Positions 35,665 to 44,801 of a DNA stretch of 64,000 bases are shown here, in pieces. Both the position numbers and the translations under genes were made by a program. Location of the stretch: NCBI RefSeq assembly GCF_026676115.1, contig NZ_JAPONB010000002.1, forward strand, positions 186,001-250,000, in the 5' to 3' direction. Below the pieces are notes generated by a model, which worked only from the letters and a program-made list of their open reading frames with translations, searched no databases and had not been told where the DNA came from. Origin of the DNA: Salinimicrobium sp. TH3 (GTDB lineage Bacteria > Bacteroidota > Bacteroidia > Flavobacteriales > Flavobacteriaceae). How positions within the stretch are numbered: position 1 is the stretch's first letter; each line of letters opens with the position of its first letter.

Positions 35665-36438
35665 TTATTTCATTATTATATTCAAAGGATACTTTAAACC
35701 TTTAAAAGCATCAATATCTGCATCAAGAGAACCCACGGCAAGATCGGCTTTGATTTTTAAAGGAATACGGTTTTTATCATCACTCACCCAAATTGTAAGG
35801 CTTTCTTTCTTTTTAAACACTCTGCCGGCGAGCACGTAGGGTTGAAATTTTAATGCCGCAATATTACCCATTTTTGTTTTGACGACCTCTCTCCCCAGAA
35901 ACTTTAACTTAAAATCATGGCTCTCGTCATCGATAAACATTTTGATATTAAACATCTCCCCCTGATCGAGTGCGTTTACGTCCAGATTGTTTCGCAGGTA
36001 GTAAAAAGAAGAAAGCATATCGTGCACATTATCGGGCACCGAATAGGTCTCTCTTCTATTGTGCTTACGATTAAAAACATGAGCATTATTACTGTCATGG
36101 TCAAAATCTATAAGAAGATCTTTAGTGTGACCTCCTTCATCTATTTGCCTGATAAATCTTAACGGAGCTCCATTTTTCTTATCCATAAAGGTTTCGTAAT
36201 TGTCGTCCACCTTAAAGAACAAGTGCAGCAGCCCGGTGGATTTCCCCTTTCCCACAACATGATAAACAGGTTGATTCCTAAGGGTGGTTTCCTTTACTTC
36301 GAGGGTAGCAAAACTCGCGTTGAAAACCCCGTAATGAATTCGGAACCTAAACCATTCCCCTGCCTCATAAGCCTGATGGGATTGGGCAGAAACATTTAGA
36401 GCAATAAGAGAAATTATAATCGCGGCAATTTTCTTCAT
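35665..36438 (-). CDS. DUF3108 family secreted protein
   Basis: This 257-aa protein with a signal peptide (cleavage after VSAQS) matches the DUF3108 family: EWFRFRIHYGVFNASFATLE, split here as EWFRFRIHYGVFNAS and FATLEV, and a C-terminal LTIWVSDDKNRIPLKIKADL. The family is periplasmic or lipid-linked and has no assigned function. It is the first gene of the minus-strand run to pgi, and the promoter-like TACATTTG lies 49 nt upstream. Confidence 0.85.
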   Translation of the reverse strand: MKKIAAIIISLIALNVSAQSHQAYEAGEWFRFRIHYGVFNASFATLEVKETTLRNQPVYHVVGKGKSTGLLHLFFKVDDNYETFMDKKNGAPLRFIRQIDEGGHTKDLLIDFDHDSNNAHVFNRKHNRRETYSVPDNVHDMLSSFYYLRNNLDVNALDQGEMFNIKMFIDDESHDFKLKFLGREVVKTKMGNIAALKFQPYVLAGRVFKKKESLTIWVSDDKNRIPLKIKADLAVGSLDADIDAFKGLKYPLNIIMK

Positions 36439-36486
36439 TTATAAGGTTTTTTTAGTCTATCGTAGATACAATTACAATTTCTATTC

Positions 36487-36494
36487 CAAATGTA
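36487..36494 (-). promoter_or_regulatory. -7 element TACATTTG
   Basis: CAAATGTA on the plus strand reads TACATTTG on the minus strand, 49 nt before the DUF3108 start. It is the likely promoter of the DUF3108-TDO-M23-pgi run. Confidence 0.5.
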
Positions 36495-36502
36495 TCAAAA
36501 CA

Positions 36503-36534
36503 AAAAACCCCGTCAAATGAATGACGGGGTTTTT
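36503..36534. terminator. perfect 13-bp bidirectional terminator
   Basis: AAAAACCCCGTCA and TGACGGGGTTTTT are perfect complements around a 6-nt loop. It ends the hpd transcript on the minus strand. The 297-nt spacer 36439-36735 also contains an orphan ATG AAA AAA AAG TAA (36564-36578). Confidence 0.9.
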
Positions 36535-36735
36535 AATCTTATTAACCAACTAAAACTTAAATTATGAAAAAAAAGTAATTTTTTTTCCCAATCCTGGTAA
36601 CCACTCCAAAATTGCGGTGCAAAAGTCTTACTTAAGCAGTTGTTAGACAACTAAAATTTCAACTTTAACGCATCTTCTTTTAAAATGATATTTTTTTAAG
36701 CTTTAATCGGCTTTTTAAATGACACCTATATTAAA

Positions 36736-37872
36736 TTATAATGTTCCCCGTAAATTTTGTTCTCTTTCTATAGCTTCAAAAAGGGCTTTAAAGTTTCCTT
36801 TCCCAAAAGATTGTGCTCCTTTTCTCTGTATGATTTCAAAAAACATGGTTGGCCTGTCAAGAACCGGCTTTGTAAAGATCTGCAACAGGTAACCTTCGTC
36901 ATCTCTATCGATCAACACTCCCAATTTCTTAAGCGGCTCCAAATCTTCATCAATTTCTCCAACGCGATCAAGCACATCGTCGTAGTAAGCCTCCGGCACA
37001 TATAAAAACTCTACTCCACGATCCCGCAAAGCAGTCACAGTTTCAATAATATTATCGGTTGCCACAGCAATATGCTGTACCCCGGCGCCATTATAGAAGT
37101 CTATGTACTCTTCGATCTGGGATTTCTTTTTTCCTTCGGCAGGTTCGTTAATTGGAAATTTGATCCTTCCATTCCCGTTACTCATCACCTTGCTCATCAA
37201 AGCTGTATATTCAGTAGAAATATCCTTATCATCGAAAGAAACCATTTGAGCAAAGCCCATTACTTTCGCGTAGAACTCACACCATTTGTTCATTTCATTC
37301 CAACCAACATTTCCAACCATGTGATCAATATATTTCAAACCTACATCTTTCACCTGGAAATTGGGGTTATATTCCTTGTAACCCGGCATGAATGGTCCCG
37401 TATAATTTTTTCTTTCAACAAAAACGTGCACAGTTTCACCGTAAGTGTGTATACCCGAAAGCACCACATGACCATTCTCGTCTCTAACTTCTCTTGGCTC
37501 GAAATAAGATTTCGCACCTCTTTTTGTAGTTTCTTCGTAGCTCTTACGCGCGTCCTCTACCCACAGCGCTACTACCTTCACCCCGTCTCCATGTTTATCT
37601 ATATGGGCATTGATCTCTCCTCCCGGCTGTAAAGGACTGGTAAGAACAAGTCTTATTTTCCCTTGTTGCAGCACGTATGAAACCCTGTCTTTACTTCCAG
37701 ATTCCAACCCTGAATAAGCTACCGGCTGGAAACCCCATGCCTGTTGATAATAAAAGGCAGCCTGTTTTGCATTTCCCACATAAAGCTCCACGTAATCTGT
37801 ACCCAGAATAGGCAGGAAATCTTCGGCCTGAGGGACCGTTTTCTTTAAATTTGCAGTGTTTTCTGTTGACAT
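36736..37872 (-). CDS. hpd: 4-hydroxyphenylpyruvate dioxygenase
   Basis: This Fe(II) enzyme converts 4-hydroxyphenylpyruvate to homogentisate in tyrosine breakdown. It has 378 aa. The three iron ligands are visible: H184 (YIDHMVGN), H267 (GVQHIAVATDN) and E346 (MFFEIIQRKG). The other expected regions, such as GVLIDRDDEGYLLQIFTKPV, are present. It lies 89 nt downstream of hmgA in the same direction. The next step enzyme is therefore encoded beside it. Start ATG 37872 replaces an upstream TTG. Confidence 0.97.
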   Translation of the reverse strand: MSTENTANLKKTVPQAEDFLPILGTDYVELYVGNAKQAAFYYQQAWGFQPVAYSGLESGSKDRVSYVLQQGKIRLVLTSPLQPGGEINAHIDKHGDGVKVVALWVEDARKSYEETTKRGAKSYFEPREVRDENGHVVLSGIHTYGETVHVFVERKNYTGPFMPGYKEYNPNFQVKDVGLKYIDHMVGNVGWNEMNKWCEFYAKVMGFAQMVSFDDKDISTEYTALMSKVMSNGNGRIKFPINEPAEGKKKSQIEEYIDFYNGAGVQHIAVATDNIIETVTALRDRGVEFLYVPEAYYDDVLDRVGEIDEDLEPLKKLGVLIDRDDEGYLLQIFTKPVLDRPTMFFEIIQRKGAQSFGKGNFKALFEAIEREQNLRGTL

Positions 37873-37930
37873 AATCAAATATTTTTAGCCGCTACGCGAC
37901 GTGTTTTTAAACTTAGAATTTAATTCCTCC

Positions 37931-37938
37931 CAAAAATA
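37931..37938 (-). promoter_or_regulatory. -7 element TATTTTTG before hpd
   Basis: CAAAAATA on the plus strand reads TATTTTTG on the minus strand, 59 nt before hpd and inside the hmgA-hpd gap. Confidence 0.4.
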
Positions 37939-37961
37939 ACATTTTTGAGAATGTTTTATTT

Positions 37962-39122
37962 TCAATGGTCTAACCAGGATTTATAGTAATCTCCGTCGGC
38001 GATCTCCATTGCATCTTCGGTAACCATTAATGGTTTGAAGGTATCTACCATTACCGCCAGCTCTTCAGTTTTCGTCTGCCCTATACTACGTTCTACCGCT
38101 CCCGGGTGAGGACCGTGAGGAATTCCTGCAGGGTGCAGCGAAATATGACCGGCCTCAATATCATTACGACTCATGAAATCTCCATCGACATAATATAAGA
38201 CCTCATCACTGTCAATATTGCTGTGGCTGTAAGGTGCCGGGATACTTTCCGGGTGATAGTCGTACAACCTGGGACAGAAAGAACACACTACAAAAGCATC
38301 GGTTTCAAAAGTTTGATGTACCGGTGGCGGCTGGTGAATTCGGCCTGTAATAGGTTCAAAATCGTGAATGGAAAAGGCGTAGGGATAGTTATAGCCGTCA
38401 TACCCCACAACATCAAATGGATGTGAAGCATAAACCATGTCAAACATTTTACCTTGCTTTTTAATCTTGATCAAAAAATCCCCTTTTTCATCATTTGTTT
38501 CCAGCTCGTAAGGCCTTCTTAGATCTCTTTCACAGAAAGGGGAATGCTCAAGGAGTTGACCAAAATGATTCCGGTAGCGTTTTGGAGTGTAAATAGGTCT
38601 TCTTGACTCCACAATGAACAGCCTGTTCACCTCATCATCAAAGTCCAGCTTATAAATCGTTCCGCGAGGAATCAATAAGTAATCTCCATATTTAAAATCA
38701 AGATTACCAAGATGGGTTCTCAATTTCCCACTGCCTTTATGAATGAACAGCAACTCATCTGAATCGGAATTCTTATAAAAATAATCTGTAGTAGATTTTT
38801 GCGGTGCGGCAAGAGCAATGTCCACATCGCTGTTGGTAAGCACCACTTTTCGACTTTTAAGGTAATCTGGATCTGGCTTTACCTGAAATCCTTTAAATCT
38901 GTAGGACTGGATATTTTTTTCGGCAGCTACTTTTGGTTTTACCTCATAACTCCCTTTGATCTCTTTGACCTGGGTGGGCCGCTGCTCATGGTACATGTTA
39001 GTGTACATCCCGTCAAAACCTATAGTTCCAAAAAGCTGCTCATAATACAAGCTGCCATCGGGTTTTTTAAAAACGGTATGTCTCTTATGCGGAATTTTTC
39101 CCAGGGTGTGATAAAAAGGCAT
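37962..39122 (-). CDS. hmgA: homogentisate 1,2-dioxygenase
   Basis: This non-heme iron cupin enzyme cleaves the homogentisate ring to maleylacetoacetate. It has 386 aa. Typical segments are YLLIPRGTIYKLDF-like (DYLLIPRGTIYKLDF), FDMVYASHPFDVVGYDGYNY in parts, and the C-terminal metal-binding HISLHPAGIPHGPHPGAVE. A few Bacteroidota forms are shorter than the 430-aa mammalian type, as here. It is expressed ahead of hpd. A 12-bp palindrome lies 17 nt upstream of the start. ATG 39122 is chosen because longer frames are not conserved-looking. Confidence 0.95.
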   Translation of the reverse strand: MPFYHTLGKIPHKRHTVFKKPDGSLYYEQLFGTIGFDGMYTNMYHEQRPTQVKEIKGSYEVKPKVAAEKNIQSYRFKGFQVKPDPDYLKSRKVVLTNSDVDIALAAPQKSTTDYFYKNSDSDELLFIHKGSGKLRTHLGNLDFKYGDYLLIPRGTIYKLDFDDEVNRLFIVESRRPIYTPKRYRNHFGQLLEHSPFCERDLRRPYELETNDEKGDFLIKIKKQGKMFDMVYASHPFDVVGYDGYNYPYAFSIHDFEPITGRIHQPPPVHQTFETDAFVVCSFCPRLYDYHPESIPAPYSHSNIDSDEVLYYVDGDFMSRNDIEAGHISLHPAGIPHGPHPGAVERSIGQTKTEELAVMVDTFKPLMVTEDAMEIADGDYYKSWLDH

Positions 39123-39138
39123 ATTTTGATCTTTTAAT

Positions 39139-39150
39139 GAAAACGTTTTC
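39139..39150. promoter_or_regulatory. palindrome GAAAACGTTTTC before hmgA
   Basis: This perfect 12-bp palindrome with a central CG lies 17-28 nt upstream of hmgA. LacI-family operators commonly have this architecture. A near-copy (GAAAACGTTTTA) precedes gdhA at 58220-58231. Confidence 0.5.
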
Positions 39151-39235
39151 GTGATTGATCCTTTTAAGCCGTAAAAAACTGAAGGACCAAATACAAATAT
39201 CAATAATTTTTACCGGAAAATCCGTTAAAGGAGCA

Positions 39236-41458
39236 CTAAAACCAAAAGCCCAGACTGAAATACCACTGACTTTTCTTTCTTTCGGGCGAGATGGAATACT
39301 TTACTTCTACAGGCCCCAGAAAAGTATCCAACCCATAGCCTATTGCATACCCTGAATATTCCGGCCATGCCAGCCAGTCTCCCCCCTCAAATAGCTCATT
39401 TTCCACATTGGCAAAATTAGCACTAAGTATAAGGTGGTTTTTTTGCAGGAAGCGGTAATCCAGCTCCAGCAGCCCCTTGATAAAACTATCCCCGGAAAGG
39501 CCTATGAACTCATAGCCGTACAATGATGTGAAATTGTTGATGAAATCATTGCCATAGCCACCAAGGAAAAAATCAAAAATATTATTCTGCCTGTTGCCAA
39601 TCCTAAAACCTGCTTCTGAAGAAATGTTTAAAGCAACTCTGGGAGCAGGAGAAAAAGTATAACCCAGGGAACCCTTGGCTACAGAAAATGGTGTGAAATC
39701 ATCTATTGAAGACAGCAGGTGCCAGTGAAAATCACTGTCGAAATACACCCCTCTGGTAGGAAAATACTTGGAGTCCCTACTGTCGTAAAGTAAGTACCCA
39801 AATCCTCCGTAATAAGAGTTATTATCGAACTCCCCCCTTTCCGGTTGATCTGGATTGGGTGTATTAATAGTTTCTGAAGTAATATTTAGATGTTTGTGCT
39901 CCAATCCCACTCCAAAAGAAAATACCTGTTGGAAAAGGGTTTCCACGTAGAATTGATTTGTAAAATCTTCATAGTCTATCTCCAGTTGATTAATTCCGTT
40001 ACCGTCAATATCTGCATTTTCACTGGCGAAATCAAAAGAAACCCCTTTGCTGAAGCTATTGAACCTCGACCTGAATCCTACGCTCCAGTAATACCCTTTA
40101 TCGATGTAATAATTAAAATTATACCTAAAGTCATCTCCTAAAACCACATCCAGCGAACTCACGTCATTTGTCACCAGAAGACTTTTATGGGTGATATTTA
40201 AAAGCACCCCGCTGTGGTAAACATTATCGTAATGCAATGCTATTCTCAAAAGGGTTTTACTTGGATTCTCCTCAAGCTGCATCACCAGCACATGTCCATC
40301 CTTTCTGGGTGCAAGCCGGTAATTGATACGATTAAAGTTGCGGGTGGCAGAGAGGTTATTGATCCCCAGATTTAGGTCTCTGTAAGAAATAGTATCCGGA
40401 TAAGTTATTTTAAGTTTCCCCAGGATGTATGCACGGGGATAGGAGGTGTTCCCTTCAATGCGAACATTTCTAATAAAGAGAGACTCCACCGGGGGAATAT
40501 ACTTTTGCTCCTGGGCTCCCACCTTCTGCTTTGCTGCGATCTCTTTTAACTCCTCCATTTTCATTCGGGCAGCAGCTTCACCCGCATCAATGATCTCGTT
40601 TCCTTTTTCAAAAGACATAACAGAGAAAGGCTTAATATCGGGATCAATATAGATGTCTGTCTTCTTGATCTTACTCCGCATATCGGCAATAGTTCTAAAA
40701 TTACTTATTTGGGTAAGAATATCAAAGACAGATCGCAGCTCGTCCCGCTCCATAAGAGTATCCTGCACATCCACACCAATTATAATGTCGGCTCCCCTGC
40801 GCCGCACCTCTTCAACGGGATAATTATTCACCACCCCGCCGTCAACCAATAATTGACCGTCCACCACCACCGGACTAAATAAACTGGGTATGGCCGAACT
40901 TGCCGATATTGCCTGCGGAAGATGACCCCTGTCAAGAAGCACCTCTTTCCCGGTTTCCATGTTGGTGGCTACAGCAAAAAAAGGAATGGGCAAATCCCCG
41001 AAATCCTGTACATTCTCCAGGTGCAGGGTGAGTTTTGACATGAGATTATATATATTCTGCCCCCTTGAAAGTGCAGTAGGAAAGCCTATATCAAAGTTGT
41101 CAAACGGCAGGGTAAGAGCATATCTTTCTGAATCCCTCTTCTCATAAAAGGTCTTAGCTCCCCGGGGCAGTTCATCCTGAAGCAGGATATTAAAATTAGT
41201 ACTTTTGAAAATACTGTCCAGCTGATTTGCCGAGTAACCGGCCGAATAAAGCGCGCCGACAATTGCTCCCATGCTCGTACCACCAATGTAATCTACCCGC
41301 ACCCCGGCTTCTTCGAGAACCTTGAGTACCCCAATATGGGCAAGACCTTTTGCCCCTCCCCCGCTCAATACCAATCCCACTTTGGGATCCTCCTTTTCCT
41401 GAGCGATTACCGGAAGGAGACCCAGAAAAAGAATAAATATTAGCAGTTTTTTATGCAT
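39236..41458 (-). CDS. patatin-like phospholipase with outer-membrane barrel
   Basis: This 740-aa protein has a signal peptide (cleavage near PVIAQ), a patatin domain and a C-terminal barrel with a POTRA-like segment, like type Vd (PlpD) proteins. Patatin motifs are LSGGGAKGLAHIG (oxyanion loop), the nucleophile S62 in GGTSMGA and the acid in LLVDGGVVNN. The later region (about 310 on) has SLFIRNVRIEGNTSYPRAY as POTRA-like strand and ends in SQWYFSLGFWF. Its catalytic residues are intact, so it could be a secreted or surface phospholipase. It overlaps the uvrC end by 8 nt. Confidence 0.9.
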   Translation of the reverse strand: MHKKLLIFILFLGLLPVIAQEKEDPKVGLVLSGGGAKGLAHIGVLKVLEEAGVRVDYIGGTSMGAIVGALYSAGYSANQLDSIFKSTNFNILLQDELPRGAKTFYEKRDSERYALTLPFDNFDIGFPTALSRGQNIYNLMSKLTLHLENVQDFGDLPIPFFAVATNMETGKEVLLDRGHLPQAISASSAIPSLFSPVVVDGQLLVDGGVVNNYPVEEVRRRGADIIIGVDVQDTLMERDELRSVFDILTQISNFRTIADMRSKIKKTDIYIDPDIKPFSVMSFEKGNEIIDAGEAAARMKMEELKEIAAKQKVGAQEQKYIPPVESLFIRNVRIEGNTSYPRAYILGKLKITYPDTISYRDLNLGINNLSATRNFNRINYRLAPRKDGHVLVMQLEENPSKTLLRIALHYDNVYHSGVLLNITHKSLLVTNDVSSLDVVLGDDFRYNFNYYIDKGYYWSVGFRSRFNSFSKGVSFDFASENADIDGNGINQLEIDYEDFTNQFYVETLFQQVFSFGVGLEHKHLNITSETINTPNPDQPERGEFDNNSYYGGFGYLLYDSRDSKYFPTRGVYFDSDFHWHLLSSIDDFTPFSVAKGSLGYTFSPAPRVALNISSEAGFRIGNRQNNIFDFFLGGYGNDFINNFTSLYGYEFIGLSGDSFIKGLLELDYRFLQKNHLILSANFANVENELFEGGDWLAWPEYSGYAIGYGLDTFLGPVEVKYSISPERKKSQWYFSLGFWF

Positions 41459-43250
41459 CTTTTAAATGGTAATACTGGTATATAATGGTGGCTTTTGATT
41501 TTCCCACTACCGAAGATAAGCTTTCTAGCGATGCCTCCTTTACTCTTTTTAAAGACCTGAAATTCTTTAGAAGCTCTACCACAGTTTTTTCGCCTATGCC
41601 GGGGATTTCCTCCAATTCGGTATTAAGTGCTACACTGCTGCGCTTTTGACGGTGAAAAGTAATTCCAAACCTGTGGGCTTCATTTCTCAACTGCTGGATG
41701 ATCTTTAGAGATTCAGTTTTTTTATCCAGGTATAGCGGGATGGAATCTCCAGGATAAAAGATCTCCTCAAGTCTCTTTGCGATTCCAATAATAGCAATCT
41801 TTCCCCTAAGCCCAAGGGTTTCCAAAGCTTTCACTCCAGAAGACAACTGTCCTTTTCCTCCATCCACGATGACCAACTGCGGCAAAGGCTCCCCTTCTTC
41901 CAGTAACCTGCGATATCTTCTAAAAACGACCTCCTCCATGGAAGCAAAATCATTGGGTCCTTCCACGGTTTTAATATTGAACTTTCGGTAGTCTTTCTTA
42001 CTTGGCTTCCCATCTTTAAAAACCACACAGGCAGCTACAGGATTGCTACCCTGAATATTGGAGTTGTCAAAACATTCAATATGCCGGGGCTCTTCATTTA
42101 GACGCAGGTCCTGTTTCATCTGCGCCATAATACGATTTACATGCCTGTCGGGATCCACAATCTTCATTTGCTTAAACCGCTCCTGTCTAAAGTATTTGGC
42201 ATTCCGCGTGGAAAGATCTACTATTTGCTTCTTGTCGCCCAGTTTAGGTACGGTTACTTTTAATTCCTCGCCTACATCAACTTTAAATGGCACATATATT
42301 TCACGGGTATGGGAATTAAATCTTTGCCTTATTTCGGTGATACCCAGCTCCAGCAATTCCTTATCGGTTTCATTTAGCTTCTTTTTCATCTCAATAGTGT
42401 GGGATCTAATGATAGCCCCGTGAGATAACTGCAGAAAGTTGACGTACCCATAACCTTCATCGCTCACAATAGAGTAGACATCTACGTTATTGATCTTTGG
42501 ATTAACTACGGTAGATTTTGCCTGATAGTTCTCTAAAATGTCAATTTTGGTCTTGATCTTTTGAGCGTCCTCAAACTCCATTTTTTCGGCGTGTTCTTTC
42601 ATTTGCTGCCGAAACTGCTGTAGAGACTCCTTAAAATTTCCTTTTACGATCTGTCGTATTGCATCTATCTTTTTTTGATACTCAGCTTCAGTTTCATACG
42701 CCTCACAAGGCCCCATACAATTTCCAAGATGATATTCAAGGCAAACCTTGTATTTTCCATTCCTTATCTTATCTTCAGCAAGATCATAGTTACAGGTGCG
42801 CAAAGGATAAATCCCTTTTATTAAATCCATGAGGGTATGAATGGTCTTAAAACTGGTAAAAGGGCCGTAGTATTCACTTCCATCCTTAATCAACTTTCGG
42901 GTAGCAAAAACCCTTGGAAATCTCTCATTTTTGATACATATCCAGGGATAAGTCTTGTCATCCTTCAACATCACGTTAAACCGCGGCTGGTGTTTTTTAA
43001 TGAGATTATTTTCCAGGAGAAGCGCATCGGTTTCAGAAGAAACAACAATATGCCTTATTTCATGGATCTTCTTCACCATAACCCGAATGCGATGGCTGTC
43101 ATTGTTTTTTGTAAAGTACGAAGTGACCCTTTTCTTTAAGTTTTTGGCCTTTCCCACGTACAGAATTCTGCCATTCTTATCAAAATACTGGTAAACTCCC
43201 GGATTTTCGGGCAGGGTTTTTATTTGTAATTCCAGCTTATTTTCCTCCAT
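41451..43250 (-). CDS. uvrC: excinuclease ABC subunit C
   Basis: UvrC makes the two incisions beside a DNA lesion marked by UvrA/B. The protein has 599 aa with a GIY-YIG domain (NPGVYQYFDKNGRILYVGKA at the start), a UVR/UvrB-binding region (EHAEKMEFEDAQKIKTKIDI), the RNase H-like endonuclease domain (IECFDNSNIQGSNPVAACVV) and tandem HhH (EIPGIGEKTVVELLKNF). It is the upstream gene of the uvrC-patatin pair. The promoter-like TACCTTTG is just upstream. Confidence 0.97.
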   Translation of the reverse strand: MEENKLELQIKTLPENPGVYQYFDKNGRILYVGKAKNLKKRVTSYFTKNNDSHRIRVMVKKIHEIRHIVVSSETDALLLENNLIKKHQPRFNVMLKDDKTYPWICIKNERFPRVFATRKLIKDGSEYYGPFTSFKTIHTLMDLIKGIYPLRTCNYDLAEDKIRNGKYKVCLEYHLGNCMGPCEAYETEAEYQKKIDAIRQIVKGNFKESLQQFRQQMKEHAEKMEFEDAQKIKTKIDILENYQAKSTVVNPKINNVDVYSIVSDEGYGYVNFLQLSHGAIIRSHTIEMKKKLNETDKELLELGITEIRQRFNSHTREIYVPFKVDVGEELKVTVPKLGDKKQIVDLSTRNAKYFRQERFKQMKIVDPDRHVNRIMAQMKQDLRLNEEPRHIECFDNSNIQGSNPVAACVVFKDGKPSKKDYRKFNIKTVEGPNDFASMEEVVFRRYRRLLEEGEPLPQLVIVDGGKGQLSSGVKALETLGLRGKIAIIGIAKRLEEIFYPGDSIPLYLDKKTESLKIIQQLRNEAHRFGITFHRQKRSSVALNTELEEIPGIGEKTVVELLKNFRSLKRVKEASLESLSSVVGKSKATIIYQYYHLKDA

Positions 43251-43254
43251 TCCT

Positions 43255-43262
43255 CAAAGGTA
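43255..43262 (-). promoter_or_regulatory. -7 element TACCTTTG before uvrC
   Basis: CAAAGGTA on the plus strand reads TACCTTTG on the minus strand, only 5 nt upstream of the uvrC start. That would make a very short leader. The rest of 43263-43503 shows nothing else that I can name. Confidence 0.35.
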
Positions 43263-43503
43263 AAATATTAGAATTTGCCTTTCCCGAATGCCCGGTGCCA
43301 TAAAGTGTTAAAATTTATTTCTAAAGTTTTATGATTTTTCTACGTTTTAATGTCTTAGCCACAACTTTAGAAGCAACTAAGGTTTCAAGGGGTCCCGGCG
43401 GGGATTAAAACAGTAGAAAAACCAATGGATTGCTCATTTTCAGCAGAATATATTTTCAGAAATAGTTAAGATTTTAAAAATCTGCTTTTAGTACCTTGCA
43501 CAC

Positions 43504-43929
43504 ATGGAAAAAATCACCATTGGCCGTTTTGACAAGGCAGATTTTCCCGATTTGCACCTGGAAGACATAGCGATTAAGGTAGATACTGGAGCCTATACCT
43601 CGTCCATTCACTGCGATCATATAGTGGAAGAAAAAGGAGTGTTAAAATGCACATTTTTAGATGAGGAACATCCCTTGTACAATGGCCGGACTTATAGATT
43701 CACAGATTACGACATCGTTTTTGTGAAAAGCAGCAATGGCATGGTACAGAAACGTTATCAAATTCAAACTACCATCACTTTGTTCGGGAAAACACGTAAA
43801 ATTTCTCTATCACTTTCTGCCCGGCAGGAGATGAGATTTCCCGTACTTTTGGGCCGTAAATTTATAACAAGAAAATATATCGTAGACACCGAGTACTACG
43901 ATCTCTCTTTTAAGCAGAAACAAGAATGA
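43504..43929 (+). CDS. retropepsin-like protein of the RimB/DUF785 type
   Basis: This 141-aa protein belongs to the family annotated as ATP-dependent zinc protease (DUF785), which has an aspartyl-protease-like fold. The catalytic-type motif is [11 protein letters not shown] with D27. The C-terminal strand VLLGRKFI also fits. Database names for this family are doubtful; direct zinc or ATP use is not shown. It overlaps the RimK start by 4 nt and forms a coupled trio with RimK and an aspartoacylase-like gene. It may act on glutamate-tagged proteins, an inference from family RimB. Confidence 0.85.
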   Translation: MEKITIGRFDKADFPDLHLEDIAIKVDTGAYTSSIHCDHIVEEKGVLKCTFLDEEHPLYNGRTYRFTDYDIVFVKSSNGMVQKRYQIQTTITLFGKTRKISLSLSARQEMRFPVLLGRKFITRKYIVDTEYYDLSFKQKQE

Positions 43930-44798
43930 ACATAAAGATCCTTTCCAGGAACAGTAGCCTGTACTCCACCCAACGCCTTGTGGAGGCAGCAAAAAAAAGA
44001 CATCACGACGTAGAGATCATTGATCCTCTTAAGTGTGATCTTATTATTGAAAAAAAGCACCCCAGTATTTATTACAAAGGTCGGCATATTGAAGATGCCG
44101 ATGCGGTGATCCCCAGAATTGGGGCATCGGTTACTTTTTACGGTACGGCTGTAGTAAGACAGTTTGAGATGATGGGTGTATTTTCAACTACCGAATCCCA
44201 GTCTCTGGTAAGAAGCCGTGACAAACTGCGAAGTCTGCAGGTACTTTCGAGAGCCCGTTTAGGTCTCCCAAAAACTGTTTTCACCAATTATTCCAAAGAT
44301 GTTGGCGAGGTGATAGATCATGTTGGCGGGGCACCTTTAATCATAAAACTCCTGGAAGGAACACAGGGTCTTGGAGTTGTTCTTGCTGAAACAAAAAATG
44401 CAGCCGAGTCTGTTATTGAAGCTTTCAATGGTCTCCAGGCCAGAGTGATTGTTCAGGAATTTATTAAGGAAGCCGGTGGTGCCGATATAAGGGCATTTGT
44501 AGTAGACGGTCACGTAGTAGGCGCCATGAAAAGACAGGGGAAAGAAGGGGAGTTTCGCTCTAACCTTCACCGCGGCGGAACTGCCAGTATAATTCAACTT
44601 ACAGATGATGAAGAGAATGCCGCTATTAAGGCTGCAAAATCTATGGGACTGGGGGTTGCCGGGGTAGATATGCTCCAGAGTTCACGTGGGCCATTGATCC
44701 TTGAGGTAAATTCTTCTCCTGGCCTGGAAGGAATAGAACAGGCTACGGGGAAAGATATCGCCAAAACCATAATTCGTTATATTGAGCGAAACGTTTAG
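43926..44798 (+). CDS. rimK: RimK-type ATP-grasp ligase
   Basis: RimK-type enzymes add glutamates to the C-terminus of ribosomal protein S6, or make glutamate-type peptide bonds on other targets. The protein has 290 aa, normal length. ATP-grasp features are [38 protein letters not shown] and the metal/ATP loop [19 protein letters not shown]. It overlaps the retropepsin-like gene (4 nt) and leads into the aspartoacylase-like gene after 3 nt, so the three are translated as a set. The actual substrate is unknown. Confidence 0.92.
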   Translation: MNIKILSRNSSLYSTQRLVEAAKKRHHDVEIIDPLKCDLIIEKKHPSIYYKGRHIEDADAVIPRIGASVTFYGTAVVRQFEMMGVFSTTESQSLVRSRDKLRSLQVLSRARLGLPKTVFTNYSKDVGEVIDHVGGAPLIIKLLEGTQGLGVVLAETKNAAESVIEAFNGLQARVIVQEFIKEAGGADIRAFVVDGHVVGAMKRQGKEGEFRSNLHRGGTASIIQLTDDEENAAIKAAKSMGLGVAGVDMLQSSRGPLILEVNSSPGLEGIEQATGKDIAKTIIRYIERNV

Positions 44799-44801
44799 TA
44801 T

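Noticed and set aside
44785-44798. AAACGTTT in the end of rimK as a further copy of the palindrome
   Set aside because: It lies inside coding sequence (ERNV codons) and has no promoter context.
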